The notes: generated by a model from the letters alone, not told the origin. A stretch of DNA of 12,992 bases from Candidatus Saccharimonadota bacterium (GCA_013815785.1 JACDFO010000026.1:1-12992); one strand, 5' to 3'. Positions 1 to 5,446 are shown, numbered from the stretch's first letter. Numbers and translations: made by a program.

Positions 1-396
1 CGATGGAGTTGGTGATGTGGCTGGCGGAGTTGCAGGAGTAGTCGCTGTTCCACCCTCGTTTGTGTTCGGTGTAGGAGTACTGGTATCTGGAGTAGTTGGG
101 GTGGAGTCTGTGCCGTCTGTCTGTTTATCATCGTCAGGGCTAGCCTGCTCCTGTTGATCTTGTACAGCTTGTTGAGTAGTCTGACCAGACTTATTGTCAT
201 CGTTATTAGCTACTTTGCGATAAATCCAACGACCAGCAAAGAATAATAGGATTGCGAGAGCAATAGTAACAAGTAGCGTACCAAGTGCCAATAGCCATGC
301 TATGCCGGTGCGTTCACGACGTTCTGACTGATAATATTCTTTAATTTCAGCAGGTACGCTGGTCTGGTTGTCCTTACGACGAAATGGCCACTTCAT
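1..396 (-). CDS. Single-pass membrane protein with Thr/Pro-rich tail (partial, C-terminus beyond window)
   Basis: Reading the minus strand from the ATG at 396 gives 132 codons open to the window edge, so the C-terminus is missing. Residues 1-30 are charged (MKWPFRRKDN at the start, several Arg/Glu near 24-30). Residues about 31-54 form one hydrophobic helix (IAWLLALGTLLVTIALAILL), followed by GRWIYRK. By the positive-inside rule the N-terminus is probably cytoplasmic. From residue 63 the chain is acidic and Gln-rich, then becomes a Thr/Pro/Ser linker (TPTTPDTSTPTP), typical of an extracellular stalk. A missing C-terminal domain could define its function; I do not recognise the family. AAGGAG lies 8 nt before the ATG and a good promoter lies upstream. 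Confidence 0.85.
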   Translation of the reverse strand, partial: MKWPFRRKDNQTSVPAEIKEYYQSERRERTGIAWLLALGTLLVTIALAILLFFAGRWIYRKVANNDDNKSGQTTQQAVQDQQEQASPDDDKQTDGTDSTPTTPDTSTPTPNTNEGGTATTPATPPATSPTPS

Positions 397-404
397 GCTC
401 TAAA

Positions 405-450
405 CTCCTTAACTTCAACTTATCATAGTACAAATTACCCATTTACGCAA
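405..450 (-). promoter_or_regulatory. Promoter and Shine-Dalgarno of the membrane protein gene
   Basis: On the minus strand, TTGCGT (445-450) and TATGAT (422-427) are separated by 17 bp, giving a start near 415. AAGGAG (405-410) lies 8 nt before the ATG at 396. This gene therefore has a short leader with a classical ribosome binding site, unlike many others in the window. Confidence 0.7.
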
Positions 451-492
451 CATTTCCCTCAATCCCGCTAGTGCTTGATAACCCAAGAAATC

Positions 493-525
493 AAAATAAC
501 CGCGGATTTACTCCGCGGTTATTTT
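493..525 (-). terminator. Bidirectional rho-independent terminator after groEL
   Basis: A perfect 14-bp stem (AAAATAACCGCGGA at 493-506, complement at 512-525) surrounds a 5-nt loop. A GC-rich core is flanked by A and T runs on both sides. It ends the groES-groEL transcript and is symmetric enough to work from either side. Confidence 0.9.
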
Positions 526-548
526 ATCTACTTTCAGGGGAGAACAGC

Positions 549-596
549 CAGAGAACTTGTTTCTCTGCGCGTTAGGAGGGGATGTTCCCCTCCTAA
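549..596 (-). other. Two tandem hairpins in the groEL 3' UTR
   Basis: Just after the groEL stop there is an 11-bp perfect stem with a 3-nt loop (TTAGGAGGGGA at 572-582, complement at 586-596). A second hairpin of 7 bp follows (CAGAGAA at 549-555, complement at 561-567). Neither has a U-tract, so they are not terminators. They may shield the 3' end from exonucleases; that role is inferred. Confidence 0.65.
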
Positions 597-602
597 AACG
601 TC

Positions 603-2246
603 TTACATCATCCCGCCCATGCCCCCCATCCCACTCATATCAGGAGCAGAGGATTTAGGTTCTGGAACATCTACTACCAGTGCGCCCATTGTCATGGCCG
701 TTCCGGCGATAGATACGGCATTTTGAATAGCCTCTTTGGTAACGCGAGCCGGGTCAACAATTCCGGCTGCCTTGAGGTCAACTAACTTAATTGGGTTGTT
801 TACATCAACGCCGTAGCCTGGCTTGGCTTTCTTAACTAGTGGCAACCACTCGTCGGCGTTCTCGCCGGAGTTGTCCATAAGTATTCTGAACGGCTGTTGC
901 AGTGCCTTTTGCAACATAACACCGCCAGTTAGGAACGAACCTTCACCTTTAAGAGGTAAGTTTGAAAGATTAACCAAACTCACGCCGCCACCGGCTACAA
1001 TGCCCTCTTCTAGGGCTGCCTTAACGGCAGCGACGGCATCATCAACGCGGAATTTCTTTTCTTCAATCTCTGTTTCGGTGGCGCCACCAACCTTTATGAC
1101 GGCAACCTTGCCAGACAGTGCGGCACGACGCTTATCGAGGTTTTCTTTGTCGTATTCGCTGGTAGCGCTGGCGGACTGTGTGTTGATTTGGGCAATACGT
1201 GCCTTCAGGTCCGTAGCCTTGCCACCACCTTCGATTATAGTAGTCTCGTCTTTAGTAACGATAACCCTACGCGCTGAACCAAGCATATCGCCTTCTACGG
1301 TTTCGAAGCTATGGCCTTGGTCCTCTGAAATAACGGTTGCGCCAGTTAAAATAGCGATGTCATTCAGTACATCCTTGCGGCGATCGCCAAATGACGGAGC
1401 CTTGACGGCAACACAGTTAAATGTGCCCTTGAGCTTATTCAGAATCAGGTTTGCCATAGCGTCACCTTCGACGTCTTCGGCAATTAATACGAGGTCTTTT
1501 TTGCCACCCTGAACCAGTTTTTCTAATACTGGTAGGATTTCCTGGATAGAACCAATTTTCTTATCTGTAATTACAATGGCTGGTTTATCGTACACAGCTT
1601 CCATGCGGGCTGTGTCAGTTACCATGTATGGGCTGACGAAACCACGGTCAAAGGTAAAGCCCTCGACCACTTCGCTCTCGAGTGCCAAGCCCTGCCCTTC
1701 TTCTACCGTTACGACGCCGTCTTTACCAACTTTGTCGATAACATCTGCAATTAAATTACCGATTTCTGCATCTCCGGCCGAAATAGTAGCTACTTCTGCG
1801 ACACGACTCTTTTTACCGGCTACGTCTTCGCTGAGGCCACTTAGTTTGGCAATAACGTCGCGGGCTGCGGCTTCTAGACCTTTGCGCAACTGCATTGGGT
1901 TGTGCCCGGCTGCAATCAGCTTATTAGCTTCGTTTAAGATATGGTAAGTCAGTACGGTTACGGTAGTCGTACCGTCGCCGGCGACATCGTTCATTTTGCT
2001 GGCTGCTTGCTTAATCAGTTCTGCGCCGACTTTGTAACCCAACGTTTCGTCGTCGACATCGGCCAGTTCCACACCTTTTGCAACGGTTACGCCATCGTGA
2101 GTTACGGTCGGATTGCCGTAACTTTTGCTTATAACTACGTTGCGACCTTTTGGCCCCATAGTGGTTTTGACTGCGTTATACAAAACCTCTGCTCCGCCTA
2201 AAACCCGGCGGCGGGCATCATCATCATAAAAAACTTTTTTTGCCAT
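603..2246 (-). CDS. groEL: Chaperonin GroEL (60 kDa subunit)
   Basis: Encodes the cytoplasmic ATP-dependent chaperonin that folds proteins inside the GroES-capped double ring. The 547-aa length is standard. Visible family marks are GPKGRNV (31-37), the nucleotide-binding DGVTVA (51-56) and AGDGTTT (89-95), the central apical-domain segment, the VDDAVAAVKAALEEGIVAGGG stretch holding the catalytic Asp region, and a C-terminal GGMGGMM tail. The equatorial motif lies about four residues later than in E. coli because of a short insertion near residue 65. The ATG at 2246 is preceded by AGGAG 8 nt upstream, and this site overlaps the groES stop (TAG-GAG). It is co-transcribed with groES, 11 bp away, and is predicted to be under HrcA/CIRCE heat-shock control. 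Confidence 0.98.
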   Translation of the reverse strand: MAKKVFYDDDARRRVLGGAEVLYNAVKTTMGPKGRNVVISKSYGNPTVTHDGVTVAKGVELADVDDETLGYKVGAELIKQAASKMNDVAGDGTTTVTVLTYHILNEANKLIAAGHNPMQLRKGLEAAARDVIAKLSGLSEDVAGKKSRVAEVATISAGDAEIGNLIADVIDKVGKDGVVTVEEGQGLALESEVVEGFTFDRGFVSPYMVTDTARMEAVYDKPAIVITDKKIGSIQEILPVLEKLVQGGKKDLVLIAEDVEGDAMANLILNKLKGTFNCVAVKAPSFGDRRKDVLNDIAILTGATVISEDQGHSFETVEGDMLGSARRVIVTKDETTIIEGGGKATDLKARIAQINTQSASATSEYDKENLDKRRAALSGKVAVIKVGGATETEIEEKKFRVDDAVAAVKAALEEGIVAGGGVSLVNLSNLPLKGEGSFLTGGVMLQKALQQPFRILMDNSGENADEWLPLVKKAKPGYGVDVNNPIKLVDLKAAGIVDPARVTKEAIQNAVSIAGTAMTMGALVVDVPEPKSSAPDMSGMGGMGGMM

Positions 2247-2257
2247 CTGTAAATCTC

Positions 2258-2524
2258 CTATTTAACCGTCGCTAAGACGTCTTCTTCTTTAACTAAAATA
2301 TAATCGTCTTTACCAACTTTTACCTCTGTCGTACTGTAACTTTTGTAAATAATTCGATCGCTAACTTTGACTTGCTTAACGTCTTTGCCGACCGCAACGA
2401 CTTTGGCCGTCTTTGGCTTTTCTTGGGACTTTTCCATCAGAAACAGACCGCTCGCAGTCTTTGCTTCTGCTTCTTCGGCTACCGCCACAACATAATCTGC
2501 CAACGGTGAAATTTTTGCACTCAT
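2258..2524 (-). CDS. groES: Co-chaperonin GroES (10 kDa subunit)
   Basis: Encodes the heptameric lid of the GroEL chamber. At 88 aa it is somewhat shorter than the usual 94-97. ISPLADYVVAV near the start matches the family PL-D-V-V motif, but the usual Arg of the DRV triplet is Tyr. The mobile loop is recognisable at about residues 18-35, with LFL replacing the usual IVL-type tripeptide that docks on GroEL. The C-terminal strands (GKDDYILVKEEDVLATVK) match the conserved ending. GAGGAG lies 6 nt before the ATG at 2524. It is the first gene of the groES-groEL operon. The mobile-loop change is conservative (hydrophobic), so function is expected to be retained. Confidence 0.96.
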   Translation of the reverse strand: MSAKISPLADYVVAVAEEAEAKTASGLFLMEKSQEKPKTAKVVAVGKDVKQVKVSDRIIYKSYSTTEVKVGKDDYILVKEEDVLATVK

Positions 2525-2591
2525 ATATAACTCCTCTTAATTACCTATAAGAAAGGACGTTCGGGAAATCTCGCAAATTCACCCGAGTCCG

Positions 2592-2618
2592 CTAGCACTC
2601 ATAATAGCCGAGTGCCAA
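2592..2618. promoter_or_regulatory. CIRCE operator (HrcA binding site)
   Basis: CTAGCACTC, a 9-bp spacer, then GAGTGCCAA matches the CIRCE consensus TTAGCACTC-N9-GAGTGCTAA at 16 of 18 arm positions. CIRCE is the established operator of the heat-shock repressor HrcA, whose DNA binding is stabilised by GroEL. The spacer contains the groES -10 box, so repressor binding would directly block RNA polymerase. No hrcA gene lies in this window. Confidence 0.93.
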
Positions 2619-2630
2619 TACTTTCGTCAA
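2601..2630 (-). promoter_or_regulatory. groES-groEL promoter
   Basis: On the minus strand, TTGACG (2625-2630) and TATTAT (2601-2606) are separated by 18 bp. The predicted transcript starts near 2594, leaving a leader of about 70 nt before groES. The -10 box lies inside the CIRCE spacer. Confidence 0.88.
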
Positions 2631-2638
2631 GAACTTGC

Positions 2639-3208
2639 CTACTGTTTAAAGGCTGAGTGCTCGTGTGGCGCAAGTCGGAAACTACGGACTTGATCAAGTA
2701 AATCATTGTTTTCTTGCGGGCTGAGATAACCCTGAGTAGTACTTTCTAGGAGCATAGTAACTCCCTCGTCAGCACCCGTAACTGCATGCTGAATACCCTC
2801 TTCTGTCATCACGTACATCGTCGATGTGCCATCAGTGTCGACTTTCTCGACCCAGTTTAACAACCCGGCAGACATACTAGTACTATCATTGGAATCGATG
2901 GCGGAAAAATAGATAAAAAAGTGCTGTTCTGGTTCATTTGGTCGTAGCCAGTCACCATCGGCAGTCAACAGAATAGCAATCGCTCGCTCTTGCGGGACAC
3001 TGGCTGATGTTTCCTGTGTGTAAATATCAACGAATTTTAAACCTTTTGCTTTTGCTTCGGCGGCCGAAATAACTTGGCGCTGCAGCGCATCATCTAATAA
3101 CGCTCGGTTGTGCCGCAAAAAACGCAAGCTTTGAATACGACGTAGCTCATCGGCAACGCGTTGTTTTTCTGGATCTATAGGATATTCCCCTTGTCGAGCT
3201 TCGGTCAT
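2639..3208 (-). CDS. Unknown 189-aa soluble protein
   Basis: I do not recognise this protein. It has no signal peptide or membrane helix. The first 60 residues are charged and probably helical (EKQRVADELRRIQSLRFLRHNRALLDDAL). The middle reads as a mixed alpha/beta domain (ERAIAILLTADGDWL, EQHFFIYFSAI, GTSTMYVMTEEGI). The start is set by TTGACG-17 bp-TAAAAT, whose -10 box ends 6 nt before the ATG at 3208; there is no Shine-Dalgarno sequence, so the mRNA should be leaderless. The stop is 8 bp from the groES -35 box with no terminator between, so read-through into the chaperonin operon is possible. Codon use resembles the window's ordinary genes. Confidence 0.85.
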   Translation of the reverse strand: MTEARQGEYPIDPEKQRVADELRRIQSLRFLRHNRALLDDALQRQVISAAEAKAKGLKFVDIYTQETSASVPQERAIAILLTADGDWLRPNEPEQHFFIYFSAIDSNDSTSMSAGLLNWVEKVDTDGTSTMYVMTEEGIQHAVTGADEGVTMLLESTTQGYLSPQENNDLLDQVRSFRLAPHEHSAFKQ

Positions 3209-3214
3209 GTCTGT

Positions 3215-3243
3215 ATTTTAAAACATTTTTTTAAATACGTCAA
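3215..3243 (-). promoter_or_regulatory. Leaderless promoter of the 189-aa gene
   Basis: On the minus strand, TTGACG (3238-3243), a 17-bp spacer and TAAAAT (3215-3220) are followed by 6 nt and then the ATG at 3208. The normal initiation distance places the transcript start on or beside the start codon. Confidence 0.75.
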
Positions 3244-3251
3244 CGAAGTAT

Positions 3252-3280
3252 TTGCTTTTGCTTGCAAAACATTATATATT
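3252..3280 (+). promoter_or_regulatory. Promoter of the 119-aa island gene
   Basis: TTGCTT (3252-3257), 17 bp, TATATT (3275-3280). Predicted start is near 3287, giving a leader of about 32 nt before the ATG at 3319. It diverges from the 189-aa gene promoter, with the two -35 boxes 8 bp apart. Confidence 0.6.
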
Positions 3281-3318
3281 CAGTTAGTCATATCCGACAA
3301 CCCGAATGGAAGTGAGCA

Positions 3319-3678
3319 ATGCTCAATTTGAACATTGCGGAGCTGAACGTGAGCAGCAATGATCACAACAGCACCGCTAGGGTCCATCTCAGCGAATACC
3401 TCGGCCACGCCGCTCAAGCACACATCGACAGCCTGGTCGCCAGCAACAAGGACATCGCGTCAGCAACGCTGATCTCCGAGTCGCAGACGATCGTCATCGA
3501 AGCAGCACGTAGCACTACCGACCCCGAGACGCTCAAGGACATCGTTCATGGCTTCATGAGCGCCATCAAGCAGTGGCACAGCGAACTCGGCACCCTCCAG
3601 ACCGAGCTCGTGAGCTTCCACCCCAACCCGCGACGCGATGAGCACTTCGCTCACTCGCGCGTGAACACGGACTACTAG
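3319..3678 (+). CDS. Unknown 119-aa protein of foreign codon usage
   Basis: I do not recognise this protein. The sequence is His- and Ser-rich, with no membrane segment or signal peptide. Residues about 20-45 and 75-100 look helical (SEYLGHAAQAHIDSLVASNKD, ETLKDIVHGFMSAIKQWHSELGTLQTEL) and frame a short beta-like stretch (SATLISESQTIVIEA). GGAAG lies 6 nt before the ATG at 3319. The start codon can pair in a small hairpin (GCAATG 3316-3321 with CATTGC 3333-3338), which might limit initiation; a GTG at 3349 preceded by GGAG is an alternative start. By my count only 23 of 119 codons end in A or T, far fewer than in neighbouring genes. This suggests horizontal transfer, perhaps from a high-GC host. 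A hairpin block lies directly downstream. Confidence 0.8.
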   Translation: MLNLNIAELNVSSNDHNSTARVHLSEYLGHAAQAHIDSLVASNKDIASATLISESQTIVIEAARSTTDPETLKDIVHGFMSAIKQWHSELGTLQTELVSFHPNPRRDEHFAHSRVNTDY

Positions 3679-3693
3679 CAGTCGGATAGCACA

Positions 3694-3743
3694 CCCGGAT
3701 GGGCTATGTCACAAACACGTGATGTGACAGAAACCCATCCGGG
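3694..3743. repeat. Long imperfect hairpin 1 of the island
   Basis: CCCGGATGGG (3694-3703) pairs perfectly with CCCATCCGGG (3734-3743). After a 3x4-nt internal loop, TGTCAC (3707-3712) pairs with GTGACA (3724-3729). That is 16 base pairs around an 11-nt loop containing CACGTG. It starts 15 nt after the 119-aa gene and has no U-tract. Its role is unknown; it could act as RNA structure or as extruded single-stranded DNA. Confidence 0.8.
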
Positions 3744-3746
3744 ATC

Positions 3747-3830
3747 CGGGCTTAGTAATGGAATTACAGAGAATGTATGTTGCAGGCACTCGCCTCCACA
3801 CTTTCTCCAATAACACCACTACTAAGCCCG
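3747..3830. repeat. Long hairpin 2 of the island
   Basis: CGGGCTTAGTA (3747-3757) pairs perfectly with TACTAAGCCCG (3820-3830). The 62-nt interior nests further pairings: GAGAA (3769-3773) with TTCTC (3803-3807), and AGGC (3784-3787) with GCCT (3792-3795). The result is an extended rod-like fold. No protein-coding sense is evident in it. Confidence 0.72.
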
Positions 3831-3852
3831 AACCTAACTTTTTGAATCATAA

Positions 3853-3887
3853 AAACACCCCGGCAAAAGCTCGGGGTGTTTCATTTT
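3853..3887. terminator. Bidirectional terminator between the convergent island genes
   Basis: AAACACCCCG (3853-3862) pairs with CGGGGTGTTT (3872-3881) around GCAAAAGC. On the minus strand the stem runs straight into five U residues, an excellent rho-independent terminator for the 54-aa gene. On the plus strand the tail is TTTCATTTT, acceptable for the 119-aa gene. A second pairing, CTAACTT (3834-3840) with AAGTTAG (3892-3898), flanks it. Confidence 0.85.
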
Positions 3888-3941
3888 CGGTAAGTTAGTA
3901 AAACGTTGAGATTATGGAGGAGGGAAGTGGAGGAGGCGGGG

Positions 3942-3991
3942 TCTGGTCGGTGCGTTTAGCATCGATGAAGAGTGCGTAAGCACCGACCAGA
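3942..3991. repeat. Perfect 12-bp hairpin (island)
   Basis: TCTGGTCGGTGC (3942-3953) and GCACCGACCAGA (3980-3991) are exact complements around a 26-nt loop holding the palindrome CATCGATG. A purine-rich run (GGAGGAGGG and similar, about 3916-3940) lies just 5' of it. No U-tract follows. Confidence 0.85.
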
Positions 3992-4002
3992 TCCCTTACC
4001 TA

Positions 4003-4070
4003 CTTCGTGAAAATTCCCCCCATAGAGAGCTCGCTCGACGCGCGTCACTCCCTAACAGATTTTCACGAAG
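4003..4070. repeat. Perfect 12-bp hairpin with palindromic loop (island)
   Basis: CTTCGTGAAAAT (4003-4014) and ATTTTCACGAAG (4059-4070) are exact complements around a 44-nt loop. The loop contains the 10-bp palindrome GACGCGCGTC (4037-4046) and GAGCTC. It lies downstream of the stop codon of the 54-aa gene, within that gene's 3' UTR. Confidence 0.85.
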
Positions 4071-4101
4071 AGCCTTGTGTAGCGTGGAGAACTGCGAACA
4101 G

Positions 4102-4266
4102 CTAGCTGGCGAGCGCCTTCTCGAGCTCGTTGAAGCTGTCGCGGTTGACGCGGGTGGTCTTGCTGACCTGGTCGGTTCGGGTCTTGGGCTCACGCGACCG
4201 CTTTGAGGCGAACCTCGTGACGGGGTGCAGGGTGCGCTTTCCTCTGTTTACGTGCCTGATGACCAT
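4102..4266 (-). CDS. Unknown 54-aa basic protein
   Basis: A short minus-strand reading frame from the ATG at 4266 to the TAG at 4102-4104 encodes a strongly basic protein starting MVIRHVNRGKRTLHPVTRF and ending NELEKALAS. The first two thirds are rich in Arg/Lys, suggesting nucleic-acid or ribosome contact; the tail looks like a short acidic-basic helix. Support for translation: AAAGG lies 9 nt upstream, a TATATT -10 box lies at 4306-4311, and only 6 of 54 codons end in A or T, the same skew as the 119-aa gene. I do not recognise the family. It sits inside the 17-bp inverted-repeat unit and is convergent with the 119-aa gene. Confidence 0.65.
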   Translation of the reverse strand: MVIRHVNRGKRTLHPVTRFASKRSREPKTRTDQVSKTTRVNRDSFNELEKALAS

Positions 4267-4291
4267 GTGCGGTTACCTTTCCGTAGTTTCG

Positions 4292-4335
4292 TTCGTCTAC
4301 AGACGAATATAGCTTTCCCCCTTGGAAGCAGTCAG
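4292..4335 (-). promoter_or_regulatory. Putative promoter of the 54-aa gene with overlapping palindrome
   Basis: On the minus strand, TATATT (4306-4311) is preceded 18 bp upstream by a weak CTGACT (4330-4335). A palindromic hairpin, TTCGTC-TACA-GACGAA (4292-4307), covers the expected transcription start and could be an operator or a 5' stem of the mRNA. The leader would be about 30 nt. The -35 box is poor, so confidence is limited. Confidence 0.45.
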
Positions 4336-4372
4336 CACCCGTTGCTGTAACCGGTACTCACTGCTTCCAAGG
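4320..4372. repeat. Perfect 13-bp hairpin (island right end)
   Basis: CCTTGGAAGCAGT (4320-4332) and ACTGCTTCCAAGG (4360-4372) are exact complements around a 27-nt loop. The loop holds a smaller hairpin, CAGCA-CCCGT-TGCTG (4333-4347). It sits just inside the right copy of the 17-bp terminal inverted repeat. Confidence 0.85.
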
Positions 4373-4413
4373 ATTCCATAATCTCAACGTTAATGTGCGT
4401 GGCGGGCCGAATT

Positions 4414-4439
4414 AAAAAACTCAAGGCTCCCCAAGCCTT
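4414..4439 (-). terminator. Minus-strand terminator-like hairpin at the island's right border
   Basis: AAGGCT (4423-4428) pairs with AGCCTT (4434-4439) around a 5-nt loop. On the minus strand it is followed by GAG and six U residues. No minus-strand gene lies immediately to its right, so it may insulate the island from antisense transcription. The 6-bp stem is short. Confidence 0.5.
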
Positions 4440-4537
4440 CAATCAAGTTCTAAAGCGTTTTCTATATTTGCTTTTGTCCTAATTAAATTGTTTAGTAGTA
4501 TACTCCACTTTTTTATAAAAACAAGCTCTATCGAAGG

Positions 4538-4543
4538 TATAAT
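4538..4543 (+). promoter_or_regulatory. -10 box of the amidinotransferase gene (leaderless)
   Basis: A consensus TATAAT ends 7 nt before the ATG at 4551 and overlaps an earlier in-frame ATG (4542). No convincing -35 box is visible in the A/T-rich DNA upstream. The placement favours initiation at 4551 on a leaderless transcript. Confidence 0.65.
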
Positions 4544-4550
4544 GGACCCG

Positions 4551-5417
4551 ATGCATAACCCTTTGATAAATCGAACTGTTTTAATGTCTGGTGCACAATA
4601 TTTTGATGACACTAGCGCCATCAACCCTTACATGGACGATACGATAGCCGTTGACCGCGTAAAGGCCCAAGTAGAGCACGATTCAATCAGACATGCCCTA
4701 GAAGCCGCAGGCGTGCATGTAGAGCAGGTTGCGCCACCGCAAGATTGCCAAGACGGTGTCTACACCGCCAACTGGGCACTTATCAGAGGCAACAAAGCTG
4801 TTATGGCATCACTCCCGAATGTTCGACAGGCAGAAACGCCCTACGCAGAAAAGGTTCTAAAAAATTTGGGCAAGGAAATTATCTATCCGCCTGAAGGCAT
4901 GCGATTCAGTGGCCAAGGCGATGCCCTGCCCTGCGGCGACCTACTATTTTGCGGCAGCCAGTACCGCACAGATTTAGAAATTTATGATTTTTTGCATGAA
5001 ACGCTCGGTTACGAAGTTATCGGCCTACGAACCATCCCTGCCCTCGATGAATCCGGCACACCCAAAACAAACGCCAGCTCGGGATGGCCAGATAGCTTTT
5101 TCTACGATATTGACTTGGCATTGGCTGTTCTTACCCCCAGCCTTATTGCTTGGTGCCCCGAAGCCTTTACAGATGAAAGTCAAGACAAAATTCATGCACT
5201 CAACATTGATAAGATCGAAGTCAGTTTTGAGGAAGCTACCCAAGGTTTCGCTTGTAACCTAGTCAGTACCGGATTTACGGTTGTTATGAGCGCCCACGCC
5301 CCCTTGCTACAAGCTCAAATTGAGGCGCACGGCCTTAAAACGATTACTCCTGAAGTCAGCGAGCTCGGCAAAGGCGGCGGCTACATCCGCTGCACCACCC
5401 TGACCCTAGATAATTAA
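4551..5417 (+). CDS. Amidinotransferase / dimethylarginine-dimethylaminohydrolase-fold protein
   Basis: Predicted 288-aa member of the guanidino-group-modifying superfamily (DDAH, arginine deiminase, amidinotransferases), which attack guanidines through a Cys thioester. Visible marks: FSGQGDALPCGDLLFCGSQYRT, the substrate-site GxGD region followed by an RT that usually contacts substrate; the WCPEAF core strand; and the C-terminal GKGGGYIRCTTLTL with the expected nucleophile C281. The family normally has FYHLD at the catalytic His site; here the segment reads FYDID, with Asp186 in that place. I chose the ATG at 4551 because a TATAAT box overlaps the in-frame ATG at 4542; an upstream ATG at 4488 precedes the promoter. 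The substrate cannot be told, and no arc genes are adjacent. Confidence 0.85.
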   Translation: MHNPLINRTVLMSGAQYFDDTSAINPYMDDTIAVDRVKAQVEHDSIRHALEAAGVHVEQVAPPQDCQDGVYTANWALIRGNKAVMASLPNVRQAETPYAEKVLKNLGKEIIYPPEGMRFSGQGDALPCGDLLFCGSQYRTDLEIYDFLHETLGYEVIGLRTIPALDESGTPKTNASSGWPDSFFYDIDLALAVLTPSLIAWCPEAFTDESQDKIHALNIDKIEVSFEEATQGFACNLVSTGFTVVMSAHAPLLQAQIEAHGLKTITPEVSELGKGGGYIRCTTLTLDN

Positions 5418-5446
5418 AAAGCCCAGCTATATGCGGGGCTTTTTAA
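5414..5446. terminator. Bidirectional terminator between convergent genes
   Basis: TTAAAAAGCCC (5414-5424) pairs perfectly with GGGCTTTTTAA (5436-5446) around an 11-nt loop, with A/U runs on both sides. It overlaps the amidinotransferase stop codon and lies 17 bp past the stop of the convergent 86-aa gene, so it can serve both. Confidence 0.88.

Larger units (their letters stand above)
3902..4391. mobile_element. 490-bp unit bounded by a 17-bp perfect terminal inverted repeat (candidate MITE-like element or closed structured RNA)
   Basis: The 17 bases at 3902-3918 (AACGTTGAGATTATGGA) are the exact reverse complement of 4375-4391. Nested inside are three perfect hairpins: 12 bp (3942-3953 with 3980-3991), 12 bp (4003-4014 with 4059-4070) and 13 bp (4320-4332 with 4360-4372). 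The central part holds a 54-aa gene on the minus strand. I see no transposase and no convincing target-site duplication. The termini could be transposon-type ends or the closing helix of a large structured RNA; the sequence alone does not decide. The unit shares the GC-rich character of the adjacent 119-aa gene. Confidence 0.5.

Noticed and set aside
823..1512. Long plus-strand frame opposite groEL (229 codons)
   Set aside because: It is the antisense shadow of groEL, with Ser/Ala-rich composition and no promoter or ribosome binding site.
3694..3830. Integron attC site
   Set aside because: The imperfect inverted repeats suggest it, but paired RYYYAAC / GTTRRRY core sites at the correct ends are missing and no integrase is present.
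3758..3898. A 46-codon plus-strand frame (MELQRMYVAG...) within the hairpin block
   Set aside because: It has no ribosome binding site, lies inside hairpin 2 and runs straight through the terminator at 3853-3887, so it is probably chance.
3784..3940. Pairing of the CCTCC-containing segment near 3790-3807 with the purine-rich run at 3916-3940
   Set aside because: The match is interrupted, purine/pyrimidine runs give such matches easily, and the terminator lies between them.
3996..4193. 65-codon minus-strand frame (MSPRPEPTRSARPP...)
   Set aside because: It overlaps the 54-aa gene in another frame, is low-complexity Arg/Ser/Pro and lacks a start signal; the 54-aa frame has a Shine-Dalgarno sequence and the expected codon bias.
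3902..4391. RNase P RNA, tmRNA or group II intron as explanation for the closed hairpin unit
   Set aside because: I could not find the conserved GAGGAAAGTCC-type core of RNase P, the tRNA-Ala-like ends of tmRNA, or an intron domain V hairpin.
4488..4550. Longer N-terminus of the amidinotransferase from the ATG at 4488 or 4542
   Set aside because: A TATAAT box at 4538-4543 lies downstream of the first and overlaps the second; the extra residues are hydrophobic and unlike the family.
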